Positions 8,444-15,502 of a stretch of DNA of 64,000 bases are shown here, piece after piece. A program made the position numbers and the translations under genes. The notes under the pieces were generated by a model. That model was not told the origin of the DNA, ran no database searches, and saw nothing but the letters and a program-made list of their open reading frames with translations. How positions within the stretch are numbered: position 1 is the first letter of the stretch; every line of letters begins with the position of its first letter. The stretch is from Pantoea vagans (GTDB lineage: Bacteria; Pseudomonadota; Gammaproteobacteria; Enterobacterales; Enterobacteriaceae). The stretch spans positions 1,054,001-1,118,000 of the forward strand of contig NZ_CP011427.1 of NCBI RefSeq assembly GCF_001506165.1, in the 5' to 3' direction.

Positions 8444-8722
8444 ATGTTCGAATCGCGCGTTGTAAAACTTGAATCTGATGTCAAATACATTCGACGTGAT
8501 GTGGATGAGTTAAAGGCTGATGTAAAATCCATTGATAGAAATATGGTCACCGTACTTGAAAAACTGGACAGCATCAAAGAGTCACTCGCTAAAAAGCCTT
8601 CAACAGATACAGTCGATAAGAAGATCTCTGAAGCTAAGCTCTCGATTTTACTGGGTGTTCCAGCCTTAATCGCTGTTGGCAGTGCAGCCTACAAGTTGAT
8701 AACGCATTTTTACTTCGTATGA
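8444..8722 (+). CDS. Small coiled-coil protein with C-terminal membrane helix
   Basis: A 92-residue protein: a heptad-rich coiled coil (residues about 5-48, VVKLESDVKYIRRDVDELK and onward), a short linker, then a membrane helix at about 70-90. The layout resembles XhlA-type haemolysin-associated proteins. The ATG at 8444 has GGAGG just upstream. It is paralogous in layout to the gene at 9042. Function unknown. Confidence 0.65.
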   Translation: MFESRVVKLESDVKYIRRDVDELKADVKSIDRNMVTVLEKLDSIKESLAKKPSTDTVDKKISEAKLSILLGVPALIAVGSAAYKLITHFYFV

Positions 8723-8822
8723 AGACCCGGAATTATTTGTGGTTAATTGATCCCTTCGCCAGTTATCGAACATCTTTGCGAGTAAATCTGATTCTTCAAT
8801 CTGTTTGATTGTGAGGAGGAAG

Positions 8823-8919
8823 ATGGCGTCACACCCTCGGTGTGGCGTCAAAGCGCGCATCAGATTTGATTTCGCTGTAATTGACTGAAACAGCCGAAGT
8901 TATCTCTGCGAGAATCGTC
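8823..8919. repeat. Tandem-duplicated module, right copy
   Basis: Right-hand copy of 8124-8220. It still encodes the AraC C-terminal tail and stop codon, but with no gene in front of it. Confidence 0.8.
8825..8869 (+). pseudogene. Fragment of the AraC gene 3' end
   Basis: In frame it reads GVTPSVWRQSAHQI then TGA, identical to the end of the regulator at 7295-8170. The upstream reading frame does not continue into an AraC protein. It is a remnant of the tandem duplication. Confidence 0.8.
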
Positions 8920-9041
8920 TCATATCTCCTCTCTGACACCGACATTGTGATGAATTTGCGTTTAGACGCTGTACAATGAAAGGCATTAACACATTGTTAT
9001 TCATCATTAAATTACATGTTCAACTTATGTGAGGTAGTAAA

Positions 9042-9377
9042 ATGGAAATGCGCGTGTCGAAGTTGGAGGCTGATGTGCTTGAGATGAAATCGGATATTAA
9101 AACGATGAAAACCGATATTAATACGTTGAAGACTGATACGGAAACGATGAAAAACGATATTAATACATTGAAAAGCGATACGGAAATCCTGAAAACCGAT
9201 ATGGCATCGGTGAAAACTGATATCGCGGTGATCAAATCCAACTACGTCACCAAAGGCGATCTGCATCAGGAGATAGCTAAAATTCATGTCGAGATCACCA
9301 AACAAACCAAATGGATCGTGGCAGGTATGTTGAGCACGGCTGGGCTGAGCCTGGCGTTTGCACGCTGGTTGTTTTGA
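9042..9377 (+). CDS. Heptad-repeat coiled-coil protein with C-terminal membrane helix
   Basis: A 111-residue protein. Residues about 5-70 are an almost perfect 7-residue repeat of the type (M/L)K(T/S)D(I/T)xx, predicting a long coiled coil, and residues about 90-110 form a membrane helix. The DNA carries a matching internal repeat of about 42 bp (around 9099-9192). It lies just downstream of argW. Function unknown; it resembles XhlA-like proteins in layout. Confidence 0.65.
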   Translation: MEMRVSKLEADVLEMKSDIKTMKTDINTLKTDTETMKNDINTLKSDTEILKTDMASVKTDIAVIKSNYVTKGDLHQEIAKIHVEITKQTKWIVAGMLSTAGLSLAFARWLF

Positions 9378-9395
9378 ATGGGGGAATGCGGCTAC

Positions 9396-9470
9396 TGGTG
9401 TCCCCTGCAGGAATCGAACCTGCAACTAGCCCTTAGGAGGGGCTCGTTATATCCATTTAACTAAGGAGAC
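9396..9470 (-). tRNA. argW: tRNA-Arg (anticodon CCU)
   Basis: The minus strand from 9470 folds as a tRNA with anticodon CCT and encoded CCA (9396-9398). It closely matches my memory of E. coli argW, a known phage integration site. The prophage begins inside the gene: its first 19 nt (9470-9452) are one copy of the att direct repeat, so everything upstream of the gene is now prophage DNA. Confidence 0.95.
9452..9470. repeat. attL core repeat
   Basis: The 19-bp sequence tccatttaactaaggagac, the 5' end of argW, occurs here and again at 49733-49751. The two copies bound the prophage. Confidence 0.93.
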
Positions 9471-9506
9471 CTTGTTTTCTTTACTTCCGAATTAACCGAA
9501 GTGGTT

Positions 9507-9536
9507 TCTATACTACCGTAAAACCTCAGATTTTAA
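9507..9536 (-). promoter_or_regulatory. Prophage-supplied promoter candidate for argW
   Basis: On the minus strand TTAAAA (9536-9531), an 18-nt spacer and TATAGA (9512-9507) lie about 37 nt before the tRNA 5' end. Since integration removed the native promoter, some phage sequence must drive argW; this is the best candidate I see. Confidence 0.4.
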
Positions 9537-9610
9537 CAACCGTTACAGTTCTAACTGTGTGAGTTTGTTTCGATTGTTTCTTAATCAAATCTTGTTCGTT
9601 CACTTGTCTT

Positions 9611-9632
9611 TGAGTACACAATGAGTACAGAA
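9611..9632. repeat. Tandem 11-bp repeat upstream of the integrase
   Basis: TGAGTACACAA and TGAGTACAGAA lie in direct tandem between attL and int, a usual place for integrase arm-binding sites. Related GTACA/GTAC words occur near attR at about 49655-49675. Confidence 0.5.
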
Positions 9633-9665
9633 TGCAATTAAACAGTGTGTACAGGACATAAATAA

Positions 9666-10835
9666 GTGGCACTCAGCGATACCAAGCTTCGCAGCATCAA
9701 CGGCAAGCCATACGATGGCCCTGCAGAAGTCACTGACGGTGACGGACTCAGCGCGCGCATCACTCCCACCGGGACAATAGCTTTTCAGTTCCGCTTCCGC
9801 TGGAATGGTAAACCCGTTCGCCTGACTGTTGGCCGCTATCCCACCACTACGCTCAAAGATGCTCGTGTCATCGTTGGCGAGATGCGCGGATTGTACACGA
9901 AGGGTATCCACCCTAAAACCTACTTTGCCAGCAGCAAGGGTGAATTAACGCTGAAAGAGTGCCTGGATGAATGGTGGAACAAGTATGTTGATGGACTAAA
10001 GGCCAACACAAAGATTCTGTACAAGTCGGTTGTGTACAACACGATGTACACGGAATTTGAGGATATACCGGTTGCCAACATCCCTGTGTCACAATGGGTT
10101 CTGTTCTTCGACAAACAAGAAAAATTAAATAAGAAAAGGGCGAGGGTGCTGCTTCTGCAGCTCCGTTCTGTGATCAACTGGTGTATCAGCCGTCAGCTTA
10201 TCCCATCTTGCGAATTGACCAAGTTAAGCGTTAAAAACATCGGCAAGAAACCTGACGTTGGTGATCGTGTACTCACCTATACGGAACTCGCAAAAATATG
10301 GCTGGCGCTGGAAAACAGTAAAATCACCACCTCTAACCGAATCCTCCATCAGCTGCTTTTACTTTGGGGCGCTCGCCTGTCTGAATTACGCCTGGCGACC
10401 GCTTCAGAATTCAATATGAGCGACTACATATGGACCACGCCCGCCATCCATTCAAAGATGGGTAATGTTATTCGCCGTCCTATCTTTGAGCAGGTAAAGC
10501 CTTACATCGAGAGGCTACTTGCTACCGACAATAAAATACTCTTCCCCGGCCAGGAACTGGACAAGGCAATAGACAGGTCCTCATCAAACCTCTACATGAG
10601 GAAGTTACGGAGCGGAATTGAAATACCAGAATGGCGAACACACGATTTCCGGCGTTCTCTAGTCACCAACCTATCCAGTGAGGGGATAATGCCGCATGTC
10701 ACTGAGAAAATGCTGGGACATGAGTTAGGCGGGGTAATGGCTGTTTATAACAAACACGACTGGCTAGAGGATCAGCGCAAAGCGTATGAGCTCTACGCTG
10801 ATAAAATCTTTTGGCATGTTAAACAGCTCGGTTAA
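9666..10835 (+). CDS. int: Tyrosine-recombinase integrase
   Basis: A 389-residue integrase with a GTG start. An N-terminal DUF4102-like domain (about 1-90) and a SAM-like core-binding domain (about 100-185) precede the catalytic domain. Visible catalytic residues are Arg237 (GARLSE), His326 and Arg329 (HDFRR), and Tyr361 (AVYNKHDW). It lies next to attL, pointing into the prophage, and its 3' end overlaps the convergent excisionase-like gene by 17 bp. It is thus not on the PL transcript, unlike lambda int. Confidence 0.95.
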   Translation: MALSDTKLRSINGKPYDGPAEVTDGDGLSARITPTGTIAFQFRFRWNGKPVRLTVGRYPTTTLKDARVIVGEMRGLYTKGIHPKTYFASSKGELTLKECLDEWWNKYVDGLKANTKILYKSVVYNTMYTEFEDIPVANIPVSQWVLFFDKQEKLNKKRARVLLLQLRSVINWCISRQLIPSCELTKLSVKNIGKKPDVGDRVLTYTELAKIWLALENSKITTSNRILHQLLLLWGARLSELRLATASEFNMSDYIWTTPAIHSKMGNVIRRPIFEQVKPYIERLLATDNKILFPGQELDKAIDRSSSNLYMRKLRSGIEIPEWRTHDFRRSLVTNLSSEGIMPHVTEKMLGHELGGVMAVYNKHDWLEDQRKAYELYADKIFWHVKQLG

Positions 10836-11001
10836 CGCCACCTGATTCAATCCAGCGCTGAACGGCTTTGCGGCTGTAGCGCGCTGGATGAGTCAGAACA
10901 GGCGAGGGGAAGCCGTGGCATTTACGCAAGCGCCACAGAGCGGTGCGCGCTTTGCCAATTTCCTGCATAACTTCCTGTTCGCTCATAAAATCAGTATTCA
11001 T
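10819..11001 (-). CDS. Excisionase/AlpA-like DNA-binding protein
   Basis: A 60-residue protein with one winged-helix/HTH_17 pattern: FMSEQEVMQEIGKARTALWR, then the basic FPSPV...RYSRKAVQRWIES. This is typical of AlpA/Xis-type recombination directionality factors. It is the last gene of the leftward PL operon and overlaps the integrase 3' end. The role as Xis is inferred from size, domain and position. Confidence 0.8.
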   Translation of the reverse strand: MNTDFMSEQEVMQEIGKARTALWRLRKCHGFPSPVLTHPARYSRKAVQRWIESGGVNRAV

Positions 11002-11049
11002 ATTTCCTCCACGCTTCCTGCTGCAACAGGCTTGTTGTGCCGTGACATG

Positions 11050-11385
11050 TCACGGCTTAAGTTTGGTTTCGTGCCACCCAAGGCGGCACCAACACGCATC
11101 TTCTTTCTTAAAGCAGCAATCCTGCACAGGCAGTGAATCACCGCACTTCCCACACTGACGTTTACTCATGGACTTAAAGAGGCTGCGCTTACGAGCATCG
11201 TCCTGTCGAATAAGCAGAGAGATGTACTCGGTCATATCGTAGGGTTCACGACCTGGCCGACGAGCGGCGCAGTTGTGAGCCAGCATTGCGACTTCCTGAG
11301 CATCGAGCACCAGTTCAACCTTAGTTTCACCGGCAGCGGCCTGACGTGCCCGCTGCGCTGCTTTGCGCTCTGCAGGTGAGGCCAT
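11050..11385 (-). CDS. Phage protein with C-terminal Cys-rich zinc motif
   Basis: A 111-residue protein. The first half is basic and helical (KAAQRARQAAA). The C-terminal part carries CGKCGD, QDCCF and CWC, which could form a zinc ribbon. The ATG at 11385 overlaps the TGA of the preceding gene (TGATG), implying translational coupling. Function unknown. Confidence 0.65.
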   Translation of the reverse strand: MASPAERKAAQRARQAAAGETKVELVLDAQEVAMLAHNCAARRPGREPYDMTEYISLLIRQDDARKRSLFKSMSKRQCGKCGDSLPVQDCCFKKEDACWCRLGWHETKLKP

Positions 11386-11525
11386 CAATCGTCATCCTCT
11401 TCTGTTTCTTCCAGAGCATCACGAAAAGCCACTGCGACAACCTTGCCGCCAAACACTTCCATGTGCGCGTGTACTGGCGGCTCTTTGCCTTCTTCGAACT
11501 CAACAACGAAAGTTAGCCTGGACAT
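11385..11525 (-). CDS. Small acidic phage protein (46 aa)
   Basis: ATG at 11525 encodes MSRLTFVVEFEEGKEPPVHA and an acidic end (EETEEDDD). TGATG overlaps at both ends link it to its neighbours. A longer in-frame start upstream would run over the neighbouring gene. Function unknown. Confidence 0.6.
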   Translation of the reverse strand: MSRLTFVVEFEEGKEPPVHAHMEVFGGKVVAVAFRDALEETEEDDD

Positions 11526-11902
11526 CACTCCACCTCCGGCGCTGCTGCTAACATAGCCTGCCAGCAAAGCAATGCACAGTGCGCCGCCTGCTGACATCCG
11601 CTCATATCTTCATATGCAGCCCATTCCTCAGGTGCGCTCCAGAACTCATCAGGTTTTGATTCGAAACCACGAATTATCATGTCTTCAGTTGGCTCGATTG
11701 GTACCAGCTTCCAACCATCAGGAAACTTGTAACGATGGCTTACAGGTTGCTGAATGAGCGCAGCCATATCATCAATGCAACGATTCCAAATTTGAGCTTC
11801 TGCTCTGTTCATTTCCAGGTCAGGAGCACTACTTGAATAATAATATTGTTCAAATGGTCGCTTACCGCGCTTAGCCTTCTCCGGCAACTGATTACTGTTC
11901 AT
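11525..11902 (-). CDS. Phage protein of unknown function in the PL operon
   Basis: A 125-residue protein. The central GWKLVPIEPTEDMI followed by an end reading MLAAAPEVE is a pattern common in early proteins of lambdoid phages (DUF551-like), with no assigned role. ATG 11902 has GGAG 7 nt upstream and was preferred over an ATG at 11920 lying deeper in the previous gene. Confidence 0.65.
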   Translation of the reverse strand: MNSNQLPEKAKRGKRPFEQYYYSSSAPDLEMNRAEAQIWNRCIDDMAALIQQPVSHRYKFPDGWKLVPIEPTEDMIIRGFESKPDEFWSAPEEWAAYEDMSGCQQAAHCALLCWQAMLAAAPEVE

Positions 11903-12209
11903 TGGTTGGCTCCTTGCCATCAGAAGCTCCGTTAAGAAATACAGCTTCTACAAATTGGATATAGTCATCTGAATCCAATGCCAGCAACCCCGGCGTTGGC
12001 TCAAAATCGCTCGTTGTTTCCCAACGCTTCGTTGCGTGGTTGAGTGCAATCGCCGGGTTCAGCTCACGGTAAGCCCTTAAATCCCGCGTAGCTGTAGGCT
12101 CGGTGACACCAAACATGCTAGTTATGTCAGACCGATTGATAGCACCGCTGGTAATCATCATCGCCTCAATGAAGCGCAGACGAACTTGTTTGAAATCTTC
12201 GTAACGCAT
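11892..12209 (-). CDS. Small HTH protein of the PL operon
   Basis: A 105-residue protein. Residues about 15-55 (MITSGAINRSDITSMFGVTEPTATRDLRAY) read as a winged HTH of DeoR-like type. The C-terminal half is acidic. The ATG at 12209 overlaps the previous TGA. It may be a DNA-binding regulator; its target is unknown. Confidence 0.6.
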   Translation of the reverse strand: MRYEDFKQVRLRFIEAMMITSGAINRSDITSMFGVTEPTATRDLRAYRELNPAIALNHATKRWETTSDFEPTPGLLALDSDDYIQFVEAVFLNGASDGKEPTNEQ

Positions 12210-12927
12210 CACTCACCCTCCACGCGCTTAAACTCAATCACCCACACCCACGGGTTAGCCTGCCAGCTTTCCTCTCCGTAGATAGATCGCCACAGGCTAT
12301 GGAAACCGAGGAAGTGCTTATCACCGATAACGCAACATTCAGTTGGCGCACCTTCTGATTTTGCATCTTCCTCACTGTTATCCTGCAACCGCTCCACACG
12401 AACGCCGGTAATCTCCAGCGTTATGCGGGAAGCCCAGCGCGGCATGTGGATGGATGGACGCCAAGGGATTTCTTTTTCTGAAAGCAGTTTCCCACCTAAA
12501 CCAATGCAGTCGTAGAAGACGCTTGGATTGGAATCCTTCCATTAGCCGCGTAGAAAAGCCCAGCCTTAATACCAAACCGGGCGCTACCATTTAGATGCTC
12601 ATGCGGGTCACCAAACAATTCAGAATCCCATGGGAATACGTCGTACTCGCTACCAGTTTCAGCATCACTAGTTTCGCGCGCGACCTGCCACGTCTCACGC
12701 ACCCACAGGCGATCACCTACTGCACCGAACGGGCAACATTCACGGTAATAGCTCTGACTGTTTGCGTGCTGGTGGCCGGACTCAAGTGGATAGCACTCAC
12801 CAATGCTGGCGGCAGCATCGATCATCTTGAGTTGGCGAGGCGACAACATGCGCCGCGTCTGCGTCTTCCTGCCTTCCAGAACTGCACGAACCATTTCGCC
12901 GTTGAAAATCATTCCACGTTCACGCAT
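12209..12927 (-). pseudogene. Frameshifted phage protein (ASCH-like)
   Basis: Two frames together make one protein. The first (from 12927, MRERGMIFNGEMVRAVLEGR, with GDRLWVRET) stops at 12496. The second carries WRPSIHMPRWASRITLEITG to the stop at 12209. Read one base differently around 12537-12542, the sequence continues as NPSVFYDCIGLGGKLLSEKE into the second part, so a single base appears lost there. Such proteins in lambdoid phages look ASCH-like; that assignment is tentative. No slippery heptamer is visible, so this is a mutation or a sequencing error. Confidence 0.75.
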
Positions 12928-13555
12928 TGTCGCCACACTTAGCCGCTGCGGCGCGCTCAGCGAACAACTCTGCTTTCTGATCATCAGTCAGCATGTCGTC
13001 AGAAACGATGGCAGCGTACTTTCCGCCTTGCCATGAAACAGGTTCACTTTCACGAATAGCTTTGTTCAACGCTTCTGCTGCGAGCCAGATTGCTTCGGGT
13101 ATATCGTGATGATCACCGCCGTCAGGAATGATTTCTTCGCAGTGATCATTCATGTCGATTTCGCGCGGGTAATTCGGTTCGCAGATTAGTAATTTCAGCT
13201 CCGAAGGAAGCACGTTGTGTTCCTGGCAATGGTCAACTAAAGATTCTGCGTCGAAGAAGTATTTATCGTCATCGAAAATCACCAACGGCTCACCGGCCCA
13301 CGGCTTTCTCTCCAGAGACTGGAACTGCTTAAGGCGACTTTCTTGCCAGCATTTATCACACCAACCATTGCTCGCGTGCGAACCATGTACGGGGTTTTTA
13401 GAGCAAATGCGGTGAGTACTGCCGCAGTAGCGCGCCATGTGCTCATCATTTCCCCAGAAGCGACCATTACGATCAACCCAACCGGTAACGGTCTGAATGC
13501 TTGCCGCTTCGTCAGATTCGTACATGACAACATTTGGTTTCTTTTGAATGTTCAT
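12920..13555 (-). CDS. Phage protein of unknown function with Cys/His cluster
   Basis: A 211-residue acidic protein. An N-terminal cluster with C44, C51, H58/H61 and a CDKC pair (ASNGWCDKCW) could bind zinc. The C-terminal region is helical. It overlaps its neighbours by a few bases on both sides, as expected in a packed PL operon. I do not recognise a family. Confidence 0.6.
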   Translation of the reverse strand: MNIQKKPNVVMYESDEAASIQTVTGWVDRNGRFWGNDEHMARYCGSTHRICSKNPVHGSHASNGWCDKCWQESRLKQFQSLERKPWAGEPLVIFDDDKYFFDAESLVDHCQEHNVLPSELKLLICEPNYPREIDMNDHCEEIIPDGGDHHDIPEAIWLAAEALNKAIRESEPVSWQGGKYAAIVSDDMLTDDQKAELFAERAAAAKCGDNA

Positions 13556-13992
13556 GACACCACCTGCAAGTTAGGTCGTGAGCGCAGCAAATCCATTTCC
13601 ATCTGAGAGATGATGTTTATTGCGTGAGCAATACCGGGCTGCTGGTGGTTAGCTAAAATGCCAATCATCCGCTTAGCTTCACCGAGCGCCTCGCTACGCA
13701 TAACACGAATCCATTGGTCGCAAGCAGGGGTAGCTAGTGCAACATTGATTTCATCAATCAGGCCGATATCAGCATCTGTCTTCTGCAAAGCTGTAATCGC
13801 GTCAGGAAGAACACTGTTGATGCGCAGCACTTCAGCAGCCATTACATTGGCACGAGCATTGGAAACATCGAGACGGTTAGCCAACTCGGTGACCATCTTT
13901 GCGATTACGATGATTGGCGTGTCCATGCTCATAGCAGCAGCGAATGCGTGACCTGCTTTCACCAGTTCTTTGTTTGATTGTTGATTAGTCAT
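13552..13992 (-). CDS. Ead/Ea22-like phage early protein
   Basis: A 146-residue helical protein. The pattern VTELANRLDVSNARANVMAAE and the segment with MRSEALGEA resemble the ead/Ea22-like proteins in the PL operons of lambdoid phages, whose role is unknown. ATGA overlap with the following gene. Confidence 0.65.
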   Translation of the reverse strand: MTNQQSNKELVKAGHAFAAAMSMDTPIIVIAKMVTELANRLDVSNARANVMAAEVLRINSVLPDAITALQKTDADIGLIDEINVALATPACDQWIRVMRSEALGEAKRMIGILANHQQPGIAHAINIISQMEMDLLRSRPNLQVVS

Positions 13993-14003
13993 GCTGGTGG
14001 CCC

Positions 14004-14165
14004 TTAGTGAAATGTACGGTGAGCGCTATTCAGTCGCTCAGCTGCGTTCTGTGCTGCCACAGGGTTATGGATAACTGATCCGTCAGGCATGATCCAACCC
14101 GCCAGGATGATGCTGTAGGGCAGGGTGACGATGCCTACAGTGATGTGATCACGCGAATGTTTCAT
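14004..14165 (-). CDS. DUF1317-family small phage protein
   Basis: A 53-residue protein from ATG 14165: HSRDHITVGIVTLPYS, then GWIMPDGSVIHNPVAAQNAAE. This matches the DUF1317 proteins of the lambda PL operon. It overlaps the end of the HD-domain gene by 17 bp. Function unknown. Confidence 0.75.
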   Translation of the reverse strand: MKHSRDHITVGIVTLPYSIILAGWIMPDGSVIHNPVAAQNAAERLNSAHRTFH

Positions 14166-14688
14166 TGTGCTCTCTCCACAGCTCATCAAAACGGTTGAGG
14201 AATTCCGCACGCGCCTGCTTTGGCGTCAGTGGGAAGATGACAAACTCAGCGGGGGTGATGCCTTCCAGACATGGCCATATAGTTCCGTCATCCAAATCAA
14301 AGTCGCGGCGCTCGGTAGCCAGCATGACCATGTCAGCGTGCTTAACGCATTCAGACTTGCGGACCGGAATATTGAAGTTGTGGCGAATGGCCATCTCAAC
14401 GCGGTGCTCAATCACTTTGTAATCGGGAAGCATTGCTTTTAACGGAGCAGCGATATCGTTTATGTAAGCCTCGGCTGCATCGTGCATGAGCGCTTCGAAG
14501 GCGAACTTAGCCGGCACAAGCTTGCTGCAGAGAACTGAGTGCTGAGCATCGCTGTAGAACTGATCGAGGTGACCAGTGAAACGGCAAATGTTTGATAAGG
14601 CACAGGCGATATCTTCAATGCAGATAGCCTCACGAACCGGATCAACGAAGCTGAAATGCTTCTGGCTGTTGGTGCAAATCCAAGTCAT
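14149..14688 (-). CDS. HD-domain phosphohydrolase (YfbR-like)
   Basis: A 179-residue protein with HD-superfamily metal-binding residues: His about 50 (DAQHSVLCS), the His-Asp pair at about 68-69 (FEALMHDAAEAYIND) and a later Asp (KHADMVML). It resembles phage-encoded YfbR-type 5'-nucleotidases acting on dNMPs. It is the first large gene after the PL leader. Substrate not provable from sequence. Confidence 0.8.
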   Translation of the reverse strand: MTWICTNSQKHFSFVDPVREAICIEDIACALSNICRFTGHLDQFYSDAQHSVLCSKLVPAKFAFEALMHDAAEAYINDIAAPLKAMLPDYKVIEHRVEMAIRHNFNIPVRKSECVKHADMVMLATERRDFDLDDGTIWPCLEGITPAEFVIFPLTPKQARAEFLNRFDELWREHNETFA

Positions 14689-14830
14689 TTAATGACCTCC
14701 ACGCTGTTTTTTGGTTGCACGAATCCCTTGCCGTAGATGGCAATAAATCACTGAGGGATTCATAAAATTGGCTGGCAGGTTCTGCAAAACCTGCAGCCGG
14801 TTAACTCCACGCTATGAAAGGTATTGCGGT

Positions 14831-14951
14831 GCCGGGTGCCTCCCGGTGCTCTGGCTGAACTGACAAGCACCAGAGCGGTGACTTAGACTTGTAGCACCAA
14901 CTGACCGCATGAAAGTTGGTATCAGTTCACCGCGAGCGCATAGCCGCATTC
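14831..14951 (-). ncRNA. Structured RNA element, copy in the PL leader
   Basis: On the minus strand: GAAT, a weak first hairpin (GCG/CGC around GCTATGCGCT), a variable middle, the hairpin GCTCTGG (14876-14870) with CCAGAGC (14854-14848), one A (14847), and the hairpin CCGGG-AGGCA-CCCGG (14846-14832). The three copies at 23185-23527 have the same order, the same single-A spacing and an identical last hairpin, while the middle stem differs in sequence but still pairs. Confidence 0.7.
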
Positions 14952-14953
14952 AC

Positions 14954-15025
14954 CACAACGTTGAGAGCACTTAGTGCCTCTTATGGCGCGCCAGAGTACG
15001 CCCACCAAATGCTCTCAACGTTGTG
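14954..15025. repeat. Perfect 16-bp inverted repeat
   Basis: cacaacgttgagagca (14954-14969) and tgctctcaacgttgtg (15010-15025) are exact reverse complements separated by 40 nt. In the PL transcript this is the strongest hairpin of the leader. Confidence 0.9.
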
Positions 15026-15138
15026 AAAAAGAGGCGGTCACCCCGGTCGAACACTATCTTCACTCTCCTGATAAGGGTGAAAGCCCCGGAGAGACCGCCA
15101 AAGTAAAACAACATCTCTCATTCCACTACACACAGCCT

Positions 15139-15306
15139 TTAAAACGGACCCTTGGAGGGCATTTGTACTTCTTCCAGCTCAACACTCAGAACACCAGTAT
15201 CTGCATCACAGATCAGTTCAGCATTTGGGAAAAGCTTAAGAAACGTAATCAAATCCCCGATGCTTGTAGCCGCCATCTGCTTGACCATCATTGGCAATTT
15301 ACTCAC
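15139..15306 (-). CDS. Small first gene of the PL operon (55 aa)
   Basis: GTG at 15306 with GGAGG about 9 nt upstream opens a 55-codon frame: SKLPMMVKQMAATSIGDLIT..., ending TAA at 15139. A later in-frame ATG (15291) is also possible. It begins about 100 nt after PL. An 18-codon upstream frame overlaps its start and could couple translation. I do not recognise the protein; it is not obviously N-like (not arginine-rich). Confidence 0.55.
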   Translation of the reverse strand: MSKLPMMVKQMAATSIGDLITFLKLFPNAELICDADTGVLSVELEEVQMPSKGPF

Positions 15307-15409
15307 CTGACAACCTCCGCAAAACCACGCTTAAGCGAATCATCCCGATATTCATATGCCTCGGGCGGCTACTTCGTGGGCGTCCTGCCTGTTCGCTGTT
15401 GATGGATTA

Positions 15410-15460
15410 AAAGTACCTTTAGTTACCTTTGCTGTCAATACTGTTTGTACCTTTAGTTAC
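15410..15460 (-). promoter_or_regulatory. PL promoter with two CI operators (OL1, OL2)
   Basis: On the minus strand TTGACA (15438-15433), a 17-nt spacer and TACTTT (15415-15410). The 14-mer gtacctttagttac occurs at 15413-15426, over the spacer and -10, and at 15447-15460, just upstream of -35. The same word is found at PR (16211-16224). It is an imperfect palindrome (GTACCT / AGTTAC), so both copies are repressor operators. Confidence 0.85.
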
Positions 15461-15470
15461 ATTCAGGAGC

Positions 15471-15493
15471 AAAAAAAAGCCGCGAAGAGCGGC
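15471..15493 (-). terminator. Terminator of the cI gene
   Basis: GCCGC (15479-15483) and GCGGC (15489-15493) enclose a 5-nt loop. On the minus strand the stem is followed by eight T (15478-15471), 10 nt past the cI stop. It separates cI from PL. Confidence 0.85.
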
Positions 15494-15502
15494 TTGATGT
15501 AA

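Larger units (their letters stand above)
14689..15138 (-). other. Long structured, untranslated PL leader
   Basis: About 450 nt between two leftward genes with no convincing coding frame. Read leftward it holds consecutive hairpins: GGCGGTC/GACCGCC (15099-15093 with 15039-15033), a perfect 16-bp stem (15025-15010 with 14969-14954), the RNA element at 14951-14831, GCAGGTT/AACCTGC near 14795-14775, and GAATCCC/GGGATTC near 14760-14722. No N-type antiterminator gene is visible on the PL transcript. Confidence 0.7.

Noticed and set aside
9099..9192. Short tandem DNA repeat as a regulatory array
   Set aside because: It is explained by the heptad-repeat coding sequence.
12378..12590. 70-codon minus-strand frame
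   Set aside because: It lies in the third frame across the break of the split gene at 12209-12927 and matches nothing.
14974..15402. 142-codon plus-strand frame opposite the PL leader
   Set aside because: It is antisense to PL and its first gene, has no ribosome site and resembles no protein family.
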